Shown here piece after piece: positions 7,269 to 16,082 of a stretch of DNA of 64,000 nt (positions are counted from its first letter, which is position 1; every line of letters starts with the position of its first letter). A program made the position numbers and the translations under genes. The DNA is from JAHJQZ01 sp963676075 (GTDB taxonomy: Bacteria; Pseudomonadota; Alphaproteobacteria; Rhizobiales; Devosiaceae): positions 310,001 through 374,000 of the forward strand of contig CAXXNZ010000001.1 of the NCBI GenBank assembly GCA_963676075.2, given 5' to 3'. The notes under the pieces are model-generated. The model did not search any database. It was not told where the DNA came from and was given only the letters and a program-made list of their open reading frames with translations.

Positions 7269-8492
7269 ATGGCTGCCGATCCCCGTTTTGCCCGGCGCGA
7301 AGCGCGCATGAAGGCATCCGAAATCCGCGAATTGCTCAAGCTGCTCGACCAGCCTGACATCATCTCGTTTGCCGGTGGCATTCCCGATCCGAAGCTGTTT
7401 CCGGCCGAAGCGTTCAGCGCTGCCTATGCCGAGGCGTTGGGCGAGACCATGCGCGACGTCACGCTGCAATATTCTCCGTCCGAAGGGCACACGGGGCTGC
7501 GCAGCTGGATTGTCGGCGAGATGGAAAAGATCGGCATTCCGTGCGGCATCGACAATATCGTCATCACCTCCGGTTCGCAGCAGGGGCTCGATTATCTCGG
7601 CAAGCTGTTCCTGACCGAGGGGGATACGGCGCTCGTCACCTGGCCGACATATCTCGGGGCGCTGCAGGCGCTGAGTGCCTATGAGCCGAACTATGACCGG
7701 CTGGCGCCGATGAGCAATCGCTCGGCCGAGGATTATCGTGCGACGGCGGCAGAAAAGGGCGGAAAGGTCAAGTTTCTGTATCTTTCTGCCGATTTCTCCA
7801 ACCCGACGGGCGAAACGCTGTCGCGTGACGAACGCAACCGCGTCATCGACCTCGGCGATGCGCTCGATGCGGCGATCATCGAGGACGGCGCCTATCAGTC
7901 GCTGCGCTATGACGGGGACGTGCTGCCGCCGATCCTGGCGCTGGAGATCGCCCGCAAGGGCGATATCGAGGACTGCCGGACCATCTATTGTGGAACCTTT
8001 TCCAAGACGCTTTCGCCTGGGTTGCGGATCGGCTGGGTCTGCGCGGCCAGCGATGTCATCTCGAAACTCGTCATCCTCAAACAGGCCGGCGATCTGCACA
8101 CCTCGACGATCAATCAGGTGGCGATCGACAGTGTGGCGCGTAACGTCTTCGACGAGCAGGTCGAAACCATCAGGACGGCCTATGCCTCGCGGCGCGACGA
8201 CATGTTGAAGGCGCTCGAACGCGAGATGCCGGAAGGCGTGAGCTGGACCAAGCCGGAAGGCGGCATGTTCATCTGGATGAACTTGCCCGAAGGGCTGGAC
8301 GGCGCGCGGCTGCTGGAGCGGTCGCTGGAGACAACCCGCGTCGCCTTTGTGCCGGGGCAGGCCTTTTTCCCCGACGGCACGGGCGCCAACACCATTCGCT
8401 TGTCGTTTTCCCTGCCGTCGACCGATGCGATCGACGACGGCATCGCCCGGCTGGCAAGGCTGATCCGCGACGCGGCTGGCCTGCCGGATTAG
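7269..8492 (+). CDS. PLP-dependent class I/II aminotransferase (2-aminoadipate transaminase/MocR-domain type)
   Basis: 407 residues from the ATG at 7269, which has GGAGG six bases upstream; a GTG 42 bp earlier is less likely. It contains FAGGIPDPKLFP at the N-terminus, the PLP phosphate-binding TSGSQQGLD, SADFSNPTGE, and the Schiff-base lysine in FSKTLSPGLRIGW near residue 250. This layout matches LysN-like 2-aminoadipate and related broad aminotransferases of fold type I, with no DNA-binding domain. It should transfer amino groups from an amino acid to 2-oxoglutarate in the cytoplasm; the true substrate cannot be read. A palindromic operator shared with the LysE exporter stands upstream. Confidence 0.9.
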   Translation: MAADPRFARREARMKASEIRELLKLLDQPDIISFAGGIPDPKLFPAEAFSAAYAEALGETMRDVTLQYSPSEGHTGLRSWIVGEMEKIGIPCGIDNIVITSGSQQGLDYLGKLFLTEGDTALVTWPTYLGALQALSAYEPNYDRLAPMSNRSAEDYRATAAEKGGKVKFLYLSADFSNPTGETLSRDERNRVIDLGDALDAAIIEDGAYQSLRYDGDVLPPILALEIARKGDIEDCRTIYCGTFSKTLSPGLRIGWVCAASDVISKLVILKQAGDLHTSTINQVAIDSVARNVFDEQVETIRTAYASRRDDMLKALEREMPEGVSWTKPEGGMFIWMNLPEGLDGARLLERSLETTRVAFVPGQAFFPDGTGANTIRLSFSLPSTDAIDDGIARLARLIRDAAGLPD

Positions 8493-8540
8493 CGGCAACA
8501 GCGAACGACACGCAAGCCAGACACTATCAAGGCACATGAA

Positions 8541-8566
8541 AAGGGCGGGTCAGCAGACCCGCCCTT
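8541..8566. terminator. Bidirectional hairpin terminator
   Basis: Stem AAGGGCGGGTC/GACCCGCCCTT of 11 bp with an AGCA loop. On the minus strand it is followed by TTTTC, on the plus strand by a weak tail, so it best serves the DUF2171-type gene and also closes the aminotransferase gene. It lies between the two convergent genes. Confidence 0.8.
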
Positions 8567-8611
8567 CGGTGTTCTGGCCGTGCCACGGCGATCTGGTTAC
8601 AGAGCCGCAGC

Positions 8612-8980
8612 TCAGTTTTTCTTGATCAGGTCGGACTTTTCGACACCAAGAACCACTGCGTCGTCGTCGACGGCGCTGACCTGTTCGGGGAGCACGTAGC
8701 GGTCCGAGGCCAGCAGTCCGCTGGCATTGACGCGAACGAAGCCCTTGCGCAGCAAGGACTCGCGCAACTGCTCGGGAACCTCGTCGGTCTGGAAAGCCTC
8801 AAGCAGGTTGTCCAGAAGCGTGTCCTGGCGTGCGCCGGTGTCGTCGGGCGTCACCGGCTGCGTGTGGCGGTCGTTGGGGTCGTAATCGGCCATTTTTACC
8901 CAGTCGACCGAGCCGATCCGGGTGCCGTTGCGGTCAAGAACTCTCATTCCTTCCCGAATTGTGCTGAGGGGATATGTCAT
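8612..8980 (-). CDS. DUF2171/PRC-barrel-like small protein
   Basis: 122 residues from the ATG at 8980 (GAGG just upstream; an earlier ATG at 9088 is not supported). The sequence IREGMRVLDRNGTRIGSVDWVK followed later by GLLASDRYVLPEQVSAVDDDAVVL is the DUF2171/PRC-barrel pattern: a small beta-barrel with a C-terminal strand set. It is soluble, with no signal peptide. Such proteins are often induced by stress and have no known reaction. It lies 67 bp downstream of the DUF2061 gene on the same strand and probably shares its transcript. Confidence 0.7.
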   Translation of the reverse strand: MTYPLSTIREGMRVLDRNGTRIGSVDWVKMADYDPNDRHTQPVTPDDTGARQDTLLDNLLEAFQTDEVPEQLRESLLRKGFVRVNASGLLASDRYVLPEQVSAVDDDAVVLGVEKSDLIKKN

Positions 8981-9047
8981 GTCTCTACCTCGCTTTCGGT
9001 TGGTGAAGGTCAAGCGCGGCACGGCAATGCCCGTCAGGCAGAAGCCG

Positions 9048-9248
9048 TCAGCCGCGTCCCCACGATATGAGTGCCCAGATGCGCTCATGCAAGAAGAAGA
9101 ACACCAGACTGACGCCAGCGGCGCCGAGAGCCAGGCCGCCGGCCGATGCGAGATTGCCGGTGGCGATGTAGGCGAGGGCGGTCATGGTGAAAAGGCCAAG
9201 TATCTGCCATGTCACGGCTTTTATGATCGAACGAAGTGGACTTTCCAT
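9048..9248 (-). CDS. DUF2061 small membrane protein
   Basis: 66 residues from the ATG at 9248. It contains the family core MESPLRSIIKAVTWQILG followed by two predicted transmembrane helices (about residues 12-33 and 38-56) and ends in FFLHERIWALISWGRG, the typical DUF2061 finish. The function is unknown; some relatives lie near sulfate assimilation genes. An ATG at 9401 would add a long nonconserved tail and was not used. The purine-rich GAGAAAAAAGAG precedes the chosen start. It is divergent from the XRE regulator. Confidence 0.8.
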   Translation of the reverse strand: MESPLRSIIKAVTWQILGLFTMTALAYIATGNLASAGGLALGAAGVSLVFFFLHERIWALISWGRG

Positions 9249-9365
9249 CTCTTTTTTCTCGTTTGATGACGGTTGAAGACGGGCCCGGAATCGCAGGGTT
9301 GTTGCTTTGGTGCAACGCGGGATTGGTGACTGATCTGCGATGTTGGTCCATGAACTAAGCAAATG

Positions 9366-9402
9366 TTGACAGAAGTCACCTTTTGCGTGATCCATCACCA
9401 AA
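9366..9402. promoter_or_regulatory. Promoter -35 and inverted repeat at the XRE regulator start
   Basis: TTGACA at 9366-9371 is a consensus -35 element; the -10 is weak. The arms TTTG-C-GTGAT (9382-9391) and ATCAC-CAAA (9394-9402) form an inverted repeat with one extra base, touching the ATG at 9402. The position suits autorepression by the HTH protein, which is inferred. Confidence 0.45.
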
Positions 9403-10250
9403 TGGACAAACGTGATCGCGCAGAAACCTTCAAAGTGAGGCTCGATGACGCCATGTCGCGTGCGGGCTGGACGCAGAGCCGGCTCGCCGAAGCGGCAGGC
9501 CTTGATCGTTCAACGGTCTCGCAGCTGATGTCGGGAGAACAGCCGCGCCTGCCGAGCGGGCAAGCGCTGGCGGAGATCGCTTCGGCGCTGCAGATTTCGA
9601 GCGACTGGCTGCTCGGATTGTCGAACCATCGCGGCGCGGCTTCGGAAATCCTCGATCAGGCGGTGCAGATGACCGAGGCGGCGCGGCATCCTGTTGACGA
9701 GCAGGTGCTGACCTGGACCGCGGAAGTGCTCGGCGCCAAGATCCGTCACGTGCCGGCGGGACTGCCCGACATGTTCAAGACCGACGAGGTGCTGAACTTC
9801 GAGTATGCGCCGGCGGTGCGGCGCACACCGCAGCAGGCGATATCCGATGTCGCGGCACAAAAGGATCTGATGAACCGGCTCGAGACCGACATGGAGATCG
9901 CCGTGCCGGTGCAGATGCTCGACGCCTTCGTGTCCGGGCGTTGGCAATGGGAAGGCCTGCCGGCCTCGGCGCGTCGACACCAACTCGAGGTGATGGCTGA
10001 GGCGCTCGACCGCTATTATCCAGCGGCGCGGCTGTTTGCCTACGACCTGAAGCAGCGCTTTTCGGTGCCGTTCTCCGTTTACGGGCACAAGCGTGTCGCC
10101 ATCTATCTCGGCCAGCGCTATCTCGCCTTCACGGCGCCGCGCTATGTGCAATTGATGGCGCGCCATTTTGACGATCTGGTGCGGGCCGCCGTGGTGCAGG
10201 GGCACGAGGCGGCGGACTGGATCGCGGCCAAGGCGAAGAAGGTGCGCTAG
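9402..10250 (+). CDS. XRE family helix-turn-helix regulator with long C-terminal domain
   Basis: 282 residues. The HTH is at about residues 12-70 (SRAGWTQSRLAEAAGLDRSTVSQLMSGE, then ALQISSDWLLGL), a clear Cro/CI fold. The remaining 200 residues form an unrecognised domain with YAPAVRRTP and FSVYGHKRVAIYLGQRYLAF; no peptidase or cupin motif is visible. Start ATG 9402 was chosen because conservation should begin at MDKRDR; an ATG at 9363 adds 13 residues across the likely promoter. The protein probably binds the inverted repeat at its own start. Nothing in the neighbourhood identifies its other targets. Confidence 0.8.
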   Translation: MDKRDRAETFKVRLDDAMSRAGWTQSRLAEAAGLDRSTVSQLMSGEQPRLPSGQALAEIASALQISSDWLLGLSNHRGAASEILDQAVQMTEAARHPVDEQVLTWTAEVLGAKIRHVPAGLPDMFKTDEVLNFEYAPAVRRTPQQAISDVAAQKDLMNRLETDMEIAVPVQMLDAFVSGRWQWEGLPASARRHQLEVMAEALDRYYPAARLFAYDLKQRFSVPFSVYGHKRVAIYLGQRYLAFTAPRYVQLMARHFDDLVRAAVVQGHEAADWIAAKAKKVR

Positions 10251-10373
10251 CTTCCGTGGCGGGCGCGGTGTCCCGCGATGGGCGACGTCGGTGGCACGCG
10301 AAGCCATGCCGGACCTGCCCGGCAAGCTCCCTTTAACCTTCACAGCGACGTGAAATATCCCCACTTGATTTGC

Positions 10374-10427
10374 TATGTGCGCATATTATATGTGCGCAGA
10401 TAATATGTGTGCATAGGATATGTGATG
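10374..10427 (+). promoter_or_regulatory. 15-bp tandem repeats before the MarR gene
   Basis: TATGTGCGCA begins at 10374 and 10389, TATGTGTGCA at 10404 and TATGTGATGG at 10419, an exact 15-bp step with about three and a half copies. The TATATT and TATAAT-like hexamers inside could act as -10 elements. MarR proteins bind short repeats overlapping their own promoter, so this array is the likely operator. It runs right up to the start codon. Confidence 0.6.
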
Positions 10428-10883
10428 GGCCGCCCCGAGATCCGGCGTTTCTTCTTTCTGGCTTACGATCTTGCCCGCCAACTGAGGCGCTGGCAGGAGA
10501 AGATTTCGCGCGATGAAGGCCTGACCTTGCCCCAGATTCGCGCCTTGGGTCAGCTTTCGCATCGCGACGGCATTACCCAGACCGAACTGGCCAATCTGAT
10601 CGAATCCGATCCGATGACGGTCGGAGGTGTGGTCGAACGGCTGGAGGCGAGGGGGCTGGTCACCCGTTGCGCACATCCCACCGACAGCCGCGCCAAAATG
10701 GTCGCAATCACCGATGAGGCGCGTGTGCTGGTGGAAACGTTTCGCGCCAAGGCCGCCAAATTCGAACCGGCGATCCTTGAAGGCATCAGCGACGACGAAC
10801 TGACCACGGCCCTGTCCGTGATCGAACGGTTGAGCGAGAATTTGAATAAGAACAGTCATGTTTTTGAGGGTACCGAGCAATGA
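10425..10883 (+). CDS. MarR family transcriptional regulator
   Basis: 152 residues. The winged helix is at about residues 30-95: LTLPQIRALGQLSHRDGITQTELANLIESDPMTVGGVVERLEARGLVTR, then the wing DSRAKMVAITDEA. Start ATG 10425 has AGGA eight bases upstream; the GTG at 10407 is an alternative. It overlaps the EmrA-like gene by ATGA, so regulator and efflux pump form one operon. It likely represses the operon through the 15-bp repeats and is released by a pump substrate such as a phenolic or hydrophobic drug, as in EmrR. Confidence 0.9.
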   Translation: MGRPEIRRFFFLAYDLARQLRRWQEKISRDEGLTLPQIRALGQLSHRDGITQTELANLIESDPMTVGGVVERLEARGLVTRCAHPTDSRAKMVAITDEARVLVETFRAKAAKFEPAILEGISDDELTTALSVIERLSENLNKNSHVFEGTEQ

Positions 10884-12016
10884 ATCAGCGCGTTGATCCC
10901 GCAATGGAAGCCCAGGCAGTTGATCCCGCAGTGGACGCACAGGCAAACGAGACCGAAAGCCCGACGCCGCCGCCTGCCGCATCGACGGCCAAGCCCAAGC
11001 GCAACGGGCGCCGGCTGCTGCTGATGTTCGGTTTGCCGCTGGTTCTCGTCATCGGTGGCGGCTATTTCTACCTGACTGGCGAACGCTACCAGGGCACCGA
11101 TAACGCCTATGTCCGACAGACCATCGTCTCGCTGTCGTCCGACGTCTCCGGGCGTATCGTCGAAGTCGACGTGCACGAAAACGAGACGGTGAGCGCCGGG
11201 CAGGTGCTGTTCAGCCTCGACGCCGAACCCTATCGCATTGCACTGCAACAGGCTGAAGCGGCGCTAAGGAATGCCCGGATATCCGTCGACCAGTTGCGTG
11301 TCAGCTACCGCACGGCGCTGGCTAAGCTCGACGCGGCCAAGAACACGCTCGACATCAAGCAACGCCAGCGCGATCGGGTCGTCAATCTGACCGACAAAGG
11401 GCTGTCGACCGAAACGGCCAATGACTCGAGCCTACTCGATGTCGAACAGGCCCGTTCCGGCGTCGATCTCGCCCAGCAGGCGGTCGATGCGGCTGTTGCC
11501 GCGCTCGGTGGTGATCCTGATGTCGCCACAGACGATCACCCCGCGGTCAAGGCGGCACTGGCGTCCCTTGCCAATGCCCAGCGCAATCTCGACAAGACCA
11601 TTGTCAAAGCGCCGGCCGCAGGCGTCATCAGCCAGGTCAGCAGCCTCAATGTCGGGCAGATGATCTCGACCGGTGGTACGGTGGCGAGCCTGGTTGAGAC
11701 CGGAACCAGCTGGATCGAAGCCAATTTCAAGGAAACCCAGCTCCAGCACATGCATGCCGGCCAGCCTGTCGAGATCGATGTCGATTCCTTTGCGGGCACC
11801 AAGCTCAGCGGCAAGGTCGCCAGCATCGGTGCGGCGACCGGCTCGGAGTTCTCGCTGATCCCGGCGCAGAACGCCACCGGCAACTGGGTCAAGGTCGTGC
11901 AGCGCATTCCCGTGCGCATTGCGATCGATGGCACCGACTCACTCGATCTCAGATCCGGGATGAGCGCGACCGTGACGGTCGACACCGGCAAGGATCTGCT
12001 CGACAGGCTGATGTAG
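10880..12016 (+). CDS. EmrA/HlyD-type membrane fusion protein of drug efflux system
   Basis: 378 residues. A Pro/Ala-rich cytoplasmic tail is followed by one transmembrane anchor (about residues 46-65), the split biotinyl-lipoyl motif (YVRQTIVSLSSDVSGRIVEV and later AGVISQVSSLNVGQMIS), a coiled-coil hairpin at about 120-210 and a beta-barrel ending TVTVDTGKDLL. This is the periplasmic adaptor linking the inner-membrane EmrB-type pump to an outer-membrane channel. No TolC gene is present in the window. It overlaps marR by 4 bp and lies 1 bp before the pump gene. Confidence 0.9.
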   Translation: MNQRVDPAMEAQAVDPAVDAQANETESPTPPPAASTAKPKRNGRRLLLMFGLPLVLVIGGGYFYLTGERYQGTDNAYVRQTIVSLSSDVSGRIVEVDVHENETVSAGQVLFSLDAEPYRIALQQAEAALRNARISVDQLRVSYRTALAKLDAAKNTLDIKQRQRDRVVNLTDKGLSTETANDSSLLDVEQARSGVDLAQQAVDAAVAALGGDPDVATDDHPAVKAALASLANAQRNLDKTIVKAPAAGVISQVSSLNVGQMISTGGTVASLVETGTSWIEANFKETQLQHMHAGQPVEIDVDSFAGTKLSGKVASIGAATGSEFSLIPAQNATGNWVKVVQRIPVRIAIDGTDSLDLRSGMSATVTVDTGKDLLDRLM

Positions 12017-12017
12017 A

Positions 12018-13559
12018 ATGGCGGAAAAGGCGCTTTCCAAGCCGACTCTCGAGGTTCGGAGTCGGGGGCTGCTGACGGTCGGGCTGATGCTCGGCACGAT
12101 CATGCAGATCCTCGACACCTCGATCGCCAATGTGGCGCTGCCGCATATGGCGGCCTCGCTCAACGCGGCGCAGTCCGAGATTACCTGGGTCCTGACCTCC
12201 TATATCGTTGCGGCGGCAATCGCCACGCCGCTGACCGGCTGGCTTGCCGACCGGTTCGGACGCAAGGAATTGTTCCTTTTCGCACTGGCCGGATTCACGG
12301 TGATGTCTTTGTTGTGCGGCATCGCCACGAGCCTCGATGAAATGGTGCTGTTCCGCTTGTTGCAGGGCGTTTTCGGCGCTGCCATCGCGCCGCTGGCCCA
12401 GTCGCTGCTGCTCGATATCAATCCGCGCGAGCGGATAGGCCAGGCCATGGCGATCTACGGCGCCGGCATCATGGTCGCGCCGATCATCGGGCCGACGCTA
12501 GGGGGCTTTCTCACCGAGGCGCTCAACTGGCGCTGGGTGTTTCTGGTCAATTTGCCGGTCGGCGTGCTCGCCTTTTCCATGATCTGGATCTTCATGCCGC
12601 ACGAGAACAAGCACGAGCGGCCGTTCGACATGTTCGGTTTCGCCATGCTGGCCATGTCGATCGGATCGCTGCAGCTTCTGCTCGATCGCGGTTCGACCAT
12701 CGGTTGGTTCGACGCGCCCGAAGCCTGGATCGAACTGGGGCTGACGATCTCCGGCCTCTGGATCTTCATCGTCCATTGCTGGACGACCGAGCACCCCTTC
12801 GTCGATTTGCGGATGTTCGCCGACCGCAACCTCAGCATGGGGCTGTTGTTCATCTTCGTGGTCGGCCTGACCATGTTCTCGGGCCTGACCCTGTTGCCGC
12901 CGCTCATGCAGAACCTGATGGGCTATCCCGTCGTCGAGACCGGCATTGTCATGGCACCGCGCGGTATTGCCACCATGGTGTCGATGGTGATCGTCGGGCG
13001 GCTGGTCGGCAAGCTCGATGCGCGGCTACTGGTGTCCTTCGGGCTCGCCATCACCGCCTATTCGATGTGGATGATGACCGGATTCGATATCCAGATGGGT
13101 GCCGGACCGATCATCGTCAGCGGCCTGGTCCAGGGTTTCGGGCTCGGCTTCGTCTTTGTGCCGCTGTCGACCCTGACTTTCGCCACGCTGAAGCCGCAGT
13201 TCACCACCGATGCGACGAGCTTTTTCTCTCTGGTCCGCAATATCGGTTCAGGCGTCGGTATTTCGATCGTCGCGCTGGTGCTGTCCAACATGATGCAGGT
13301 GAACCATAGCGAACTGGCCGAAAACCTGACGGCGACCTCGCGCTCTGTGAGATCGATGGGCTCATATCTGTTGGGCGGAGATCCGCAGGTTCTGGCGATG
13401 GTCAACGGTCTGGTCAGCCAGCAGGCGGCGATGCTGTCCTATCTCGACGACTTCTGGCTGATGACCTTCGTCTGTCTGGCTGCCTTGCCGATCGTTCTGC
13501 TGATGCGGGGCGCTCATCATGGCAAGGATGCAGGTCACAACCCGATGATGGGCGAGTAG
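12018..13559 (+). CDS. EmrB/QacA subfamily (DHA2) drug:H+ antiporter
   Basis: 513 residues with about 14 predicted membrane helices. DHA2 signatures are visible: LDTSIANVALPHMA in helix 1, WVLTSYIVAAAIATPLTGWLADRFGRKE at helix 2 and the following loop, and the motif C region GAGIMVAPIIGPTLGGFL. It exports toxic compounds in exchange for protons across the inner membrane, working with the adaptor encoded just upstream. The start ATG lies two bases after the adaptor stop. The order marR-emrA-emrB supports the assignment; the substrate is unknown. Confidence 0.92.
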   Translation: MAEKALSKPTLEVRSRGLLTVGLMLGTIMQILDTSIANVALPHMAASLNAAQSEITWVLTSYIVAAAIATPLTGWLADRFGRKELFLFALAGFTVMSLLCGIATSLDEMVLFRLLQGVFGAAIAPLAQSLLLDINPRERIGQAMAIYGAGIMVAPIIGPTLGGFLTEALNWRWVFLVNLPVGVLAFSMIWIFMPHENKHERPFDMFGFAMLAMSIGSLQLLLDRGSTIGWFDAPEAWIELGLTISGLWIFIVHCWTTEHPFVDLRMFADRNLSMGLLFIFVVGLTMFSGLTLLPPLMQNLMGYPVVETGIVMAPRGIATMVSMVIVGRLVGKLDARLLVSFGLAITAYSMWMMTGFDIQMGAGPIIVSGLVQGFGLGFVFVPLSTLTFATLKPQFTTDATSFFSLVRNIGSGVGISIVALVLSNMMQVNHSELAENLTATSRSVRSMGSYLLGGDPQVLAMVNGLVSQQAAMLSYLDDFWLMTFVCLAALPIVLLMRGAHHGKDAGHNPMMGE

Positions 13560-13570
13560 AGTTTCTCCTG

Positions 13571-13614
13571 GGCGCCGGGTCGCAAGACCTCCTCGATCCG
13601 GCGCCTCTTTTTCT
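13571..13614 (+). terminator. Intrinsic terminator after the efflux operon
   Basis: GGCGCCGG (13571-13578) pairs with CCGGCGCC (13598-13605), followed by TCTTTTTCT. A smaller GGTC-GCAA-GACC hairpin sits in the loop. It ends the marR-emrAB transcript ahead of the convergent ABC permease gene. Confidence 0.85.
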
Positions 13615-13653
13615 CTGCCGAGAGACTGGTGGTCGGACGTCAGGCCGGAGATC

Positions 13654-15189
13654 TCAGACCGGCACGATGTTGCGGCGGAAGAACCAGACAAGAAAGACGA
13701 TCAGCAGCGCCGGGATAGCGGCGACAGCGCCGGCAAGCGGGTGGTAGGCGGCAACGCCGGTGGCGCCGGCCCAGGCGACTGCGGCCAGCGCTTCGGTCAT
13801 GGTGGCAAGCCGGGGCGAGCCTTCGCGGCGGGCAAAATGTCGACGGTCGCCGCGGGTGCGGAACATGAACTGCACCGTGATGGCCGAGGCCGAGGCCAGT
13901 GCGGCGCCGGCGGCGGCAATCGGCAGCACTCGCGGAAACAGAATGGCCAGCCCGAGCAGCACCGGAAGAACGATAATCGCCGCCATGATCAGAATCGCCT
14001 CGATCTTGGCGATATAGATGGCCCGGCGCGGCAGCGGGGCTGTCATGACGAGGTCATGGGCCTGCTCGCCGGAAATGGTCAGCCAGGCGAGGCCGCCCGA
14101 CAGCTGCCCCGAGGCCATGGCCAGCATTGCCGCCAGCACCGGCGCAGCGACCGAGGAGTTGCCGGCGGTCAGGATCATCAGCACGAACAGCGGGATCAGG
14201 TACAACAACTGCATCAGCGTCTGCGAGATCAGCCACGGATCTCGCCAGACCAGCCGCCATTCCTTGCGGCGCAACAGCGCCATGGCGCTGGCGCCGGAAA
14301 AGCGGTGGGACTTCTGGACATGGACTTCGGCCGAGGACTCGTTGAGCGCCTTCAGCGCCAGAGGTGCGAACGAACGCCCCGAGACAAGGAGCGCCAGGCC
14401 GATCAGTCCGGCAGAGATCAGGAACACCATGAGGAAGGCACCGGGATCGCCCATCATGGCCCGGGCGGGTAGAAACACGGCATTGTCCCTGCCGCCGGTT
14501 GCCGCGATGAGGAAATCGGTGATCGTGCCGGTGATCGATCCCGGTCCGCCGCGTGACAGGATTAGCGAGGTCTGGATGCCGACGAACAGCGCGGCGCCGA
14601 CAAGCGCACTGACGATCTGCGCCACCAGCCGCGTGTGGCGCGGACCGATGGTCCTGAACAGGATGAGGGTGATGAAAACGGCAAGCGCCGTCACCGAACC
14701 GGACAAAACGAACGCCACCGGATAGGCGACCAGCCAGCGCGGTCCGTCGAGCCAGATGAGGATGTTGACGAAGGGCGAGACCATCAACCCGGTCAGGATC
14801 GCCGATGTCATGGCGATCATCCCGGTGCGGGCCCAGAAAACGCGGTGGGCCGGGGCAGGGGAGCTGAGGATCAGGTCGAAATCACCGCGCGTGTAGTAGG
14901 CGCGCGTTACCGACTCGATGGCCTGGGACAGCGACATCACTATGAAGAAACTGGCGCTGGCGGTGATGGCGGCCAGCGTCGGCACGCTCGGGGTGACACC
15001 GGCGGCGACCCAGTCGCTGAGAAGGTAATTGGCCAGTGCGTGCATGCCGATGGCGAGCAGCAAAAGAAAGCTCACCGTCATGATGCGGCGGATGCCGGAG
15101 GTGCCGGTCAGCCCCTGCCAGAGCTCGCGCCATTGCAGGCGGAACTCGGCGGCAAAGAACCAGGCGACCGATCCGGGCTTGAACCTCAT
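13654..15189 (-). CDS. ABC-2 type transporter permease
   Basis: 511 residues with about 12 hydrophobic segments in two halves, the second beginning after a cytoplasmic stretch (SAMALLRRKEWRLVWRDPWLISQT). The RKEWRLVWRDP motif is typical of large exporter permeases that pair with a CcmA-like ATPase. The start overlaps the ATPase stop by one base (ATGA), so the two proteins form one transporter. The substrate is not predictable; relatives are annotated simply as ABC transporter permease. It is not a standard heme or polysaccharide exporter. Confidence 0.8.
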   Translation of the reverse strand: MRFKPGSVAWFFAAEFRLQWRELWQGLTGTSGIRRIMTVSFLLLLAIGMHALANYLLSDWVAAGVTPSVPTLAAITASASFFIVMSLSQAIESVTRAYYTRGDFDLILSSPAPAHRVFWARTGMIAMTSAILTGLMVSPFVNILIWLDGPRWLVAYPVAFVLSGSVTALAVFITLILFRTIGPRHTRLVAQIVSALVGAALFVGIQTSLILSRGGPGSITGTITDFLIAATGGRDNAVFLPARAMMGDPGAFLMVFLISAGLIGLALLVSGRSFAPLALKALNESSAEVHVQKSHRFSGASAMALLRRKEWRLVWRDPWLISQTLMQLLYLIPLFVLMILTAGNSSVAAPVLAAMLAMASGQLSGGLAWLTISGEQAHDLVMTAPLPRRAIYIAKIEAILIMAAIIVLPVLLGLAILFPRVLPIAAAGAALASASAITVQFMFRTRGDRRHFARREGSPRLATMTEALAAVAWAGATGVAAYHPLAGAVAAIPALLIVFLVWFFRRNIVPV

Positions 15190-15938
15190 CAGGCGGCGTC
15201 CGGGGTGGAGACCAGTTCGAGGAAGACGTCTTCGAGGCTCGATCCGGTCTTGCCGGCGCGGCTCTGCAATTCGGTGAGCGTGCCTTCAGCGATGACGCGG
15301 CCATTGGCGATGACGCCGATCTTTTCGGCCATGCGCTCGGCGACATCGAGAATGTGGGTGGTCATGACGATGGTGGCGCCGGCCCGGACCTTGGCGAACA
15401 GAACATCCTTGACCTGGCGCGCGGCGCCGGCGTCGAGACCGGTCAGCGGCTCGTCGAGAATGATCAGGTCGGGTTCATGGATGAGGGCGCCGGCAAGCGC
15501 CATCTTTTGCAGCATGCCCTTGGAGAACGAACCGCAGCGCTTGTTGGCATTGTCACTGAGCGACAGCCAGTCGAGCAGTTCATGGGCGCGCAGTTCGGCG
15601 ACATCGGAAGGGATCGACCACAACCCGGCGACAAATTCGAGATATTCGAGCGGGGTCAGTCGGTCATAGACCATCGGTTCGTCGGAAACCCAGGCGACGC
15701 GGCGCTTGGCTTCGATCGGATCGGCGAGGGCGTCGACGCCGCAAATGCGAACCGCGCCGGAATCGGGCGGCAGGATGCCGGAGACCATGCGCAACAGTGT
15801 CGTCTTCCCGGCGCCGTTGGGGCCGAGCAGCACGTAAAACAGCCCGCGCGGGATCGACAGCGATATGCCGTCGACCGCCGGCTTGTCGAAACGCTTGTGC
15901 AGGTCGGTGATTTCGAGGGCGAAGTCTGAGGACGTCAT
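15189..15938 (-). CDS. ABC transporter ATP-binding protein (CcmA/NatA type)
   Basis: 249 residues from the ATG at 15938. Walker A GPNGAGKTT is at about residues 41-49, Walker B LIILDEP with the D-loop TGLDAG follows near 165-177, and the H-loop is TTHILD. The signature region reads SFSKGMLQKMALAGAL rather than LSGGQ, normal for the NatA/CcmA exporter branch. It powers the permease encoded next. An ATG at 15992 would add a nonconserved extension. Upstream of it a 140-bp spacer separates the SRPBCC gene on the same strand. Confidence 0.9.
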   Translation of the reverse strand: MTSSDFALEITDLHKRFDKPAVDGISLSIPRGLFYVLLGPNGAGKTTLLRMVSGILPPDSGAVRICGVDALADPIEAKRRVAWVSDEPMVYDRLTPLEYLEFVAGLWSIPSDVAELRAHELLDWLSLSDNANKRCGSFSKGMLQKMALAGALIHEPDLIILDEPLTGLDAGAARQVKDVLFAKVRAGATIVMTTHILDVAERMAEKIGVIANGRVIAEGTLTELQSRAGKTGSSLEDVFLELVSTPDAA

Positions 15939-16082
15939 CGCGCAGGTCCTTGCGGAAGTTGGCCAGAGGTTAGGGCTCCGGACTTGCAGCAAGGTGAATC
16001 GCGATGGCTTGCGGTGGGCGAGCCATTTTCGTGGTTACGCAAATATTTACGCGCAGGCCAGTCCAGACTCTTCGGTTACCTC

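Noticed and set aside
7176..8537. A 453-codon minus-strand frame over the aminotransferase gene
   Set aside because: Shadow of a strongly conserved plus-strand enzyme; high-GC third positions keep the antisense frame open.
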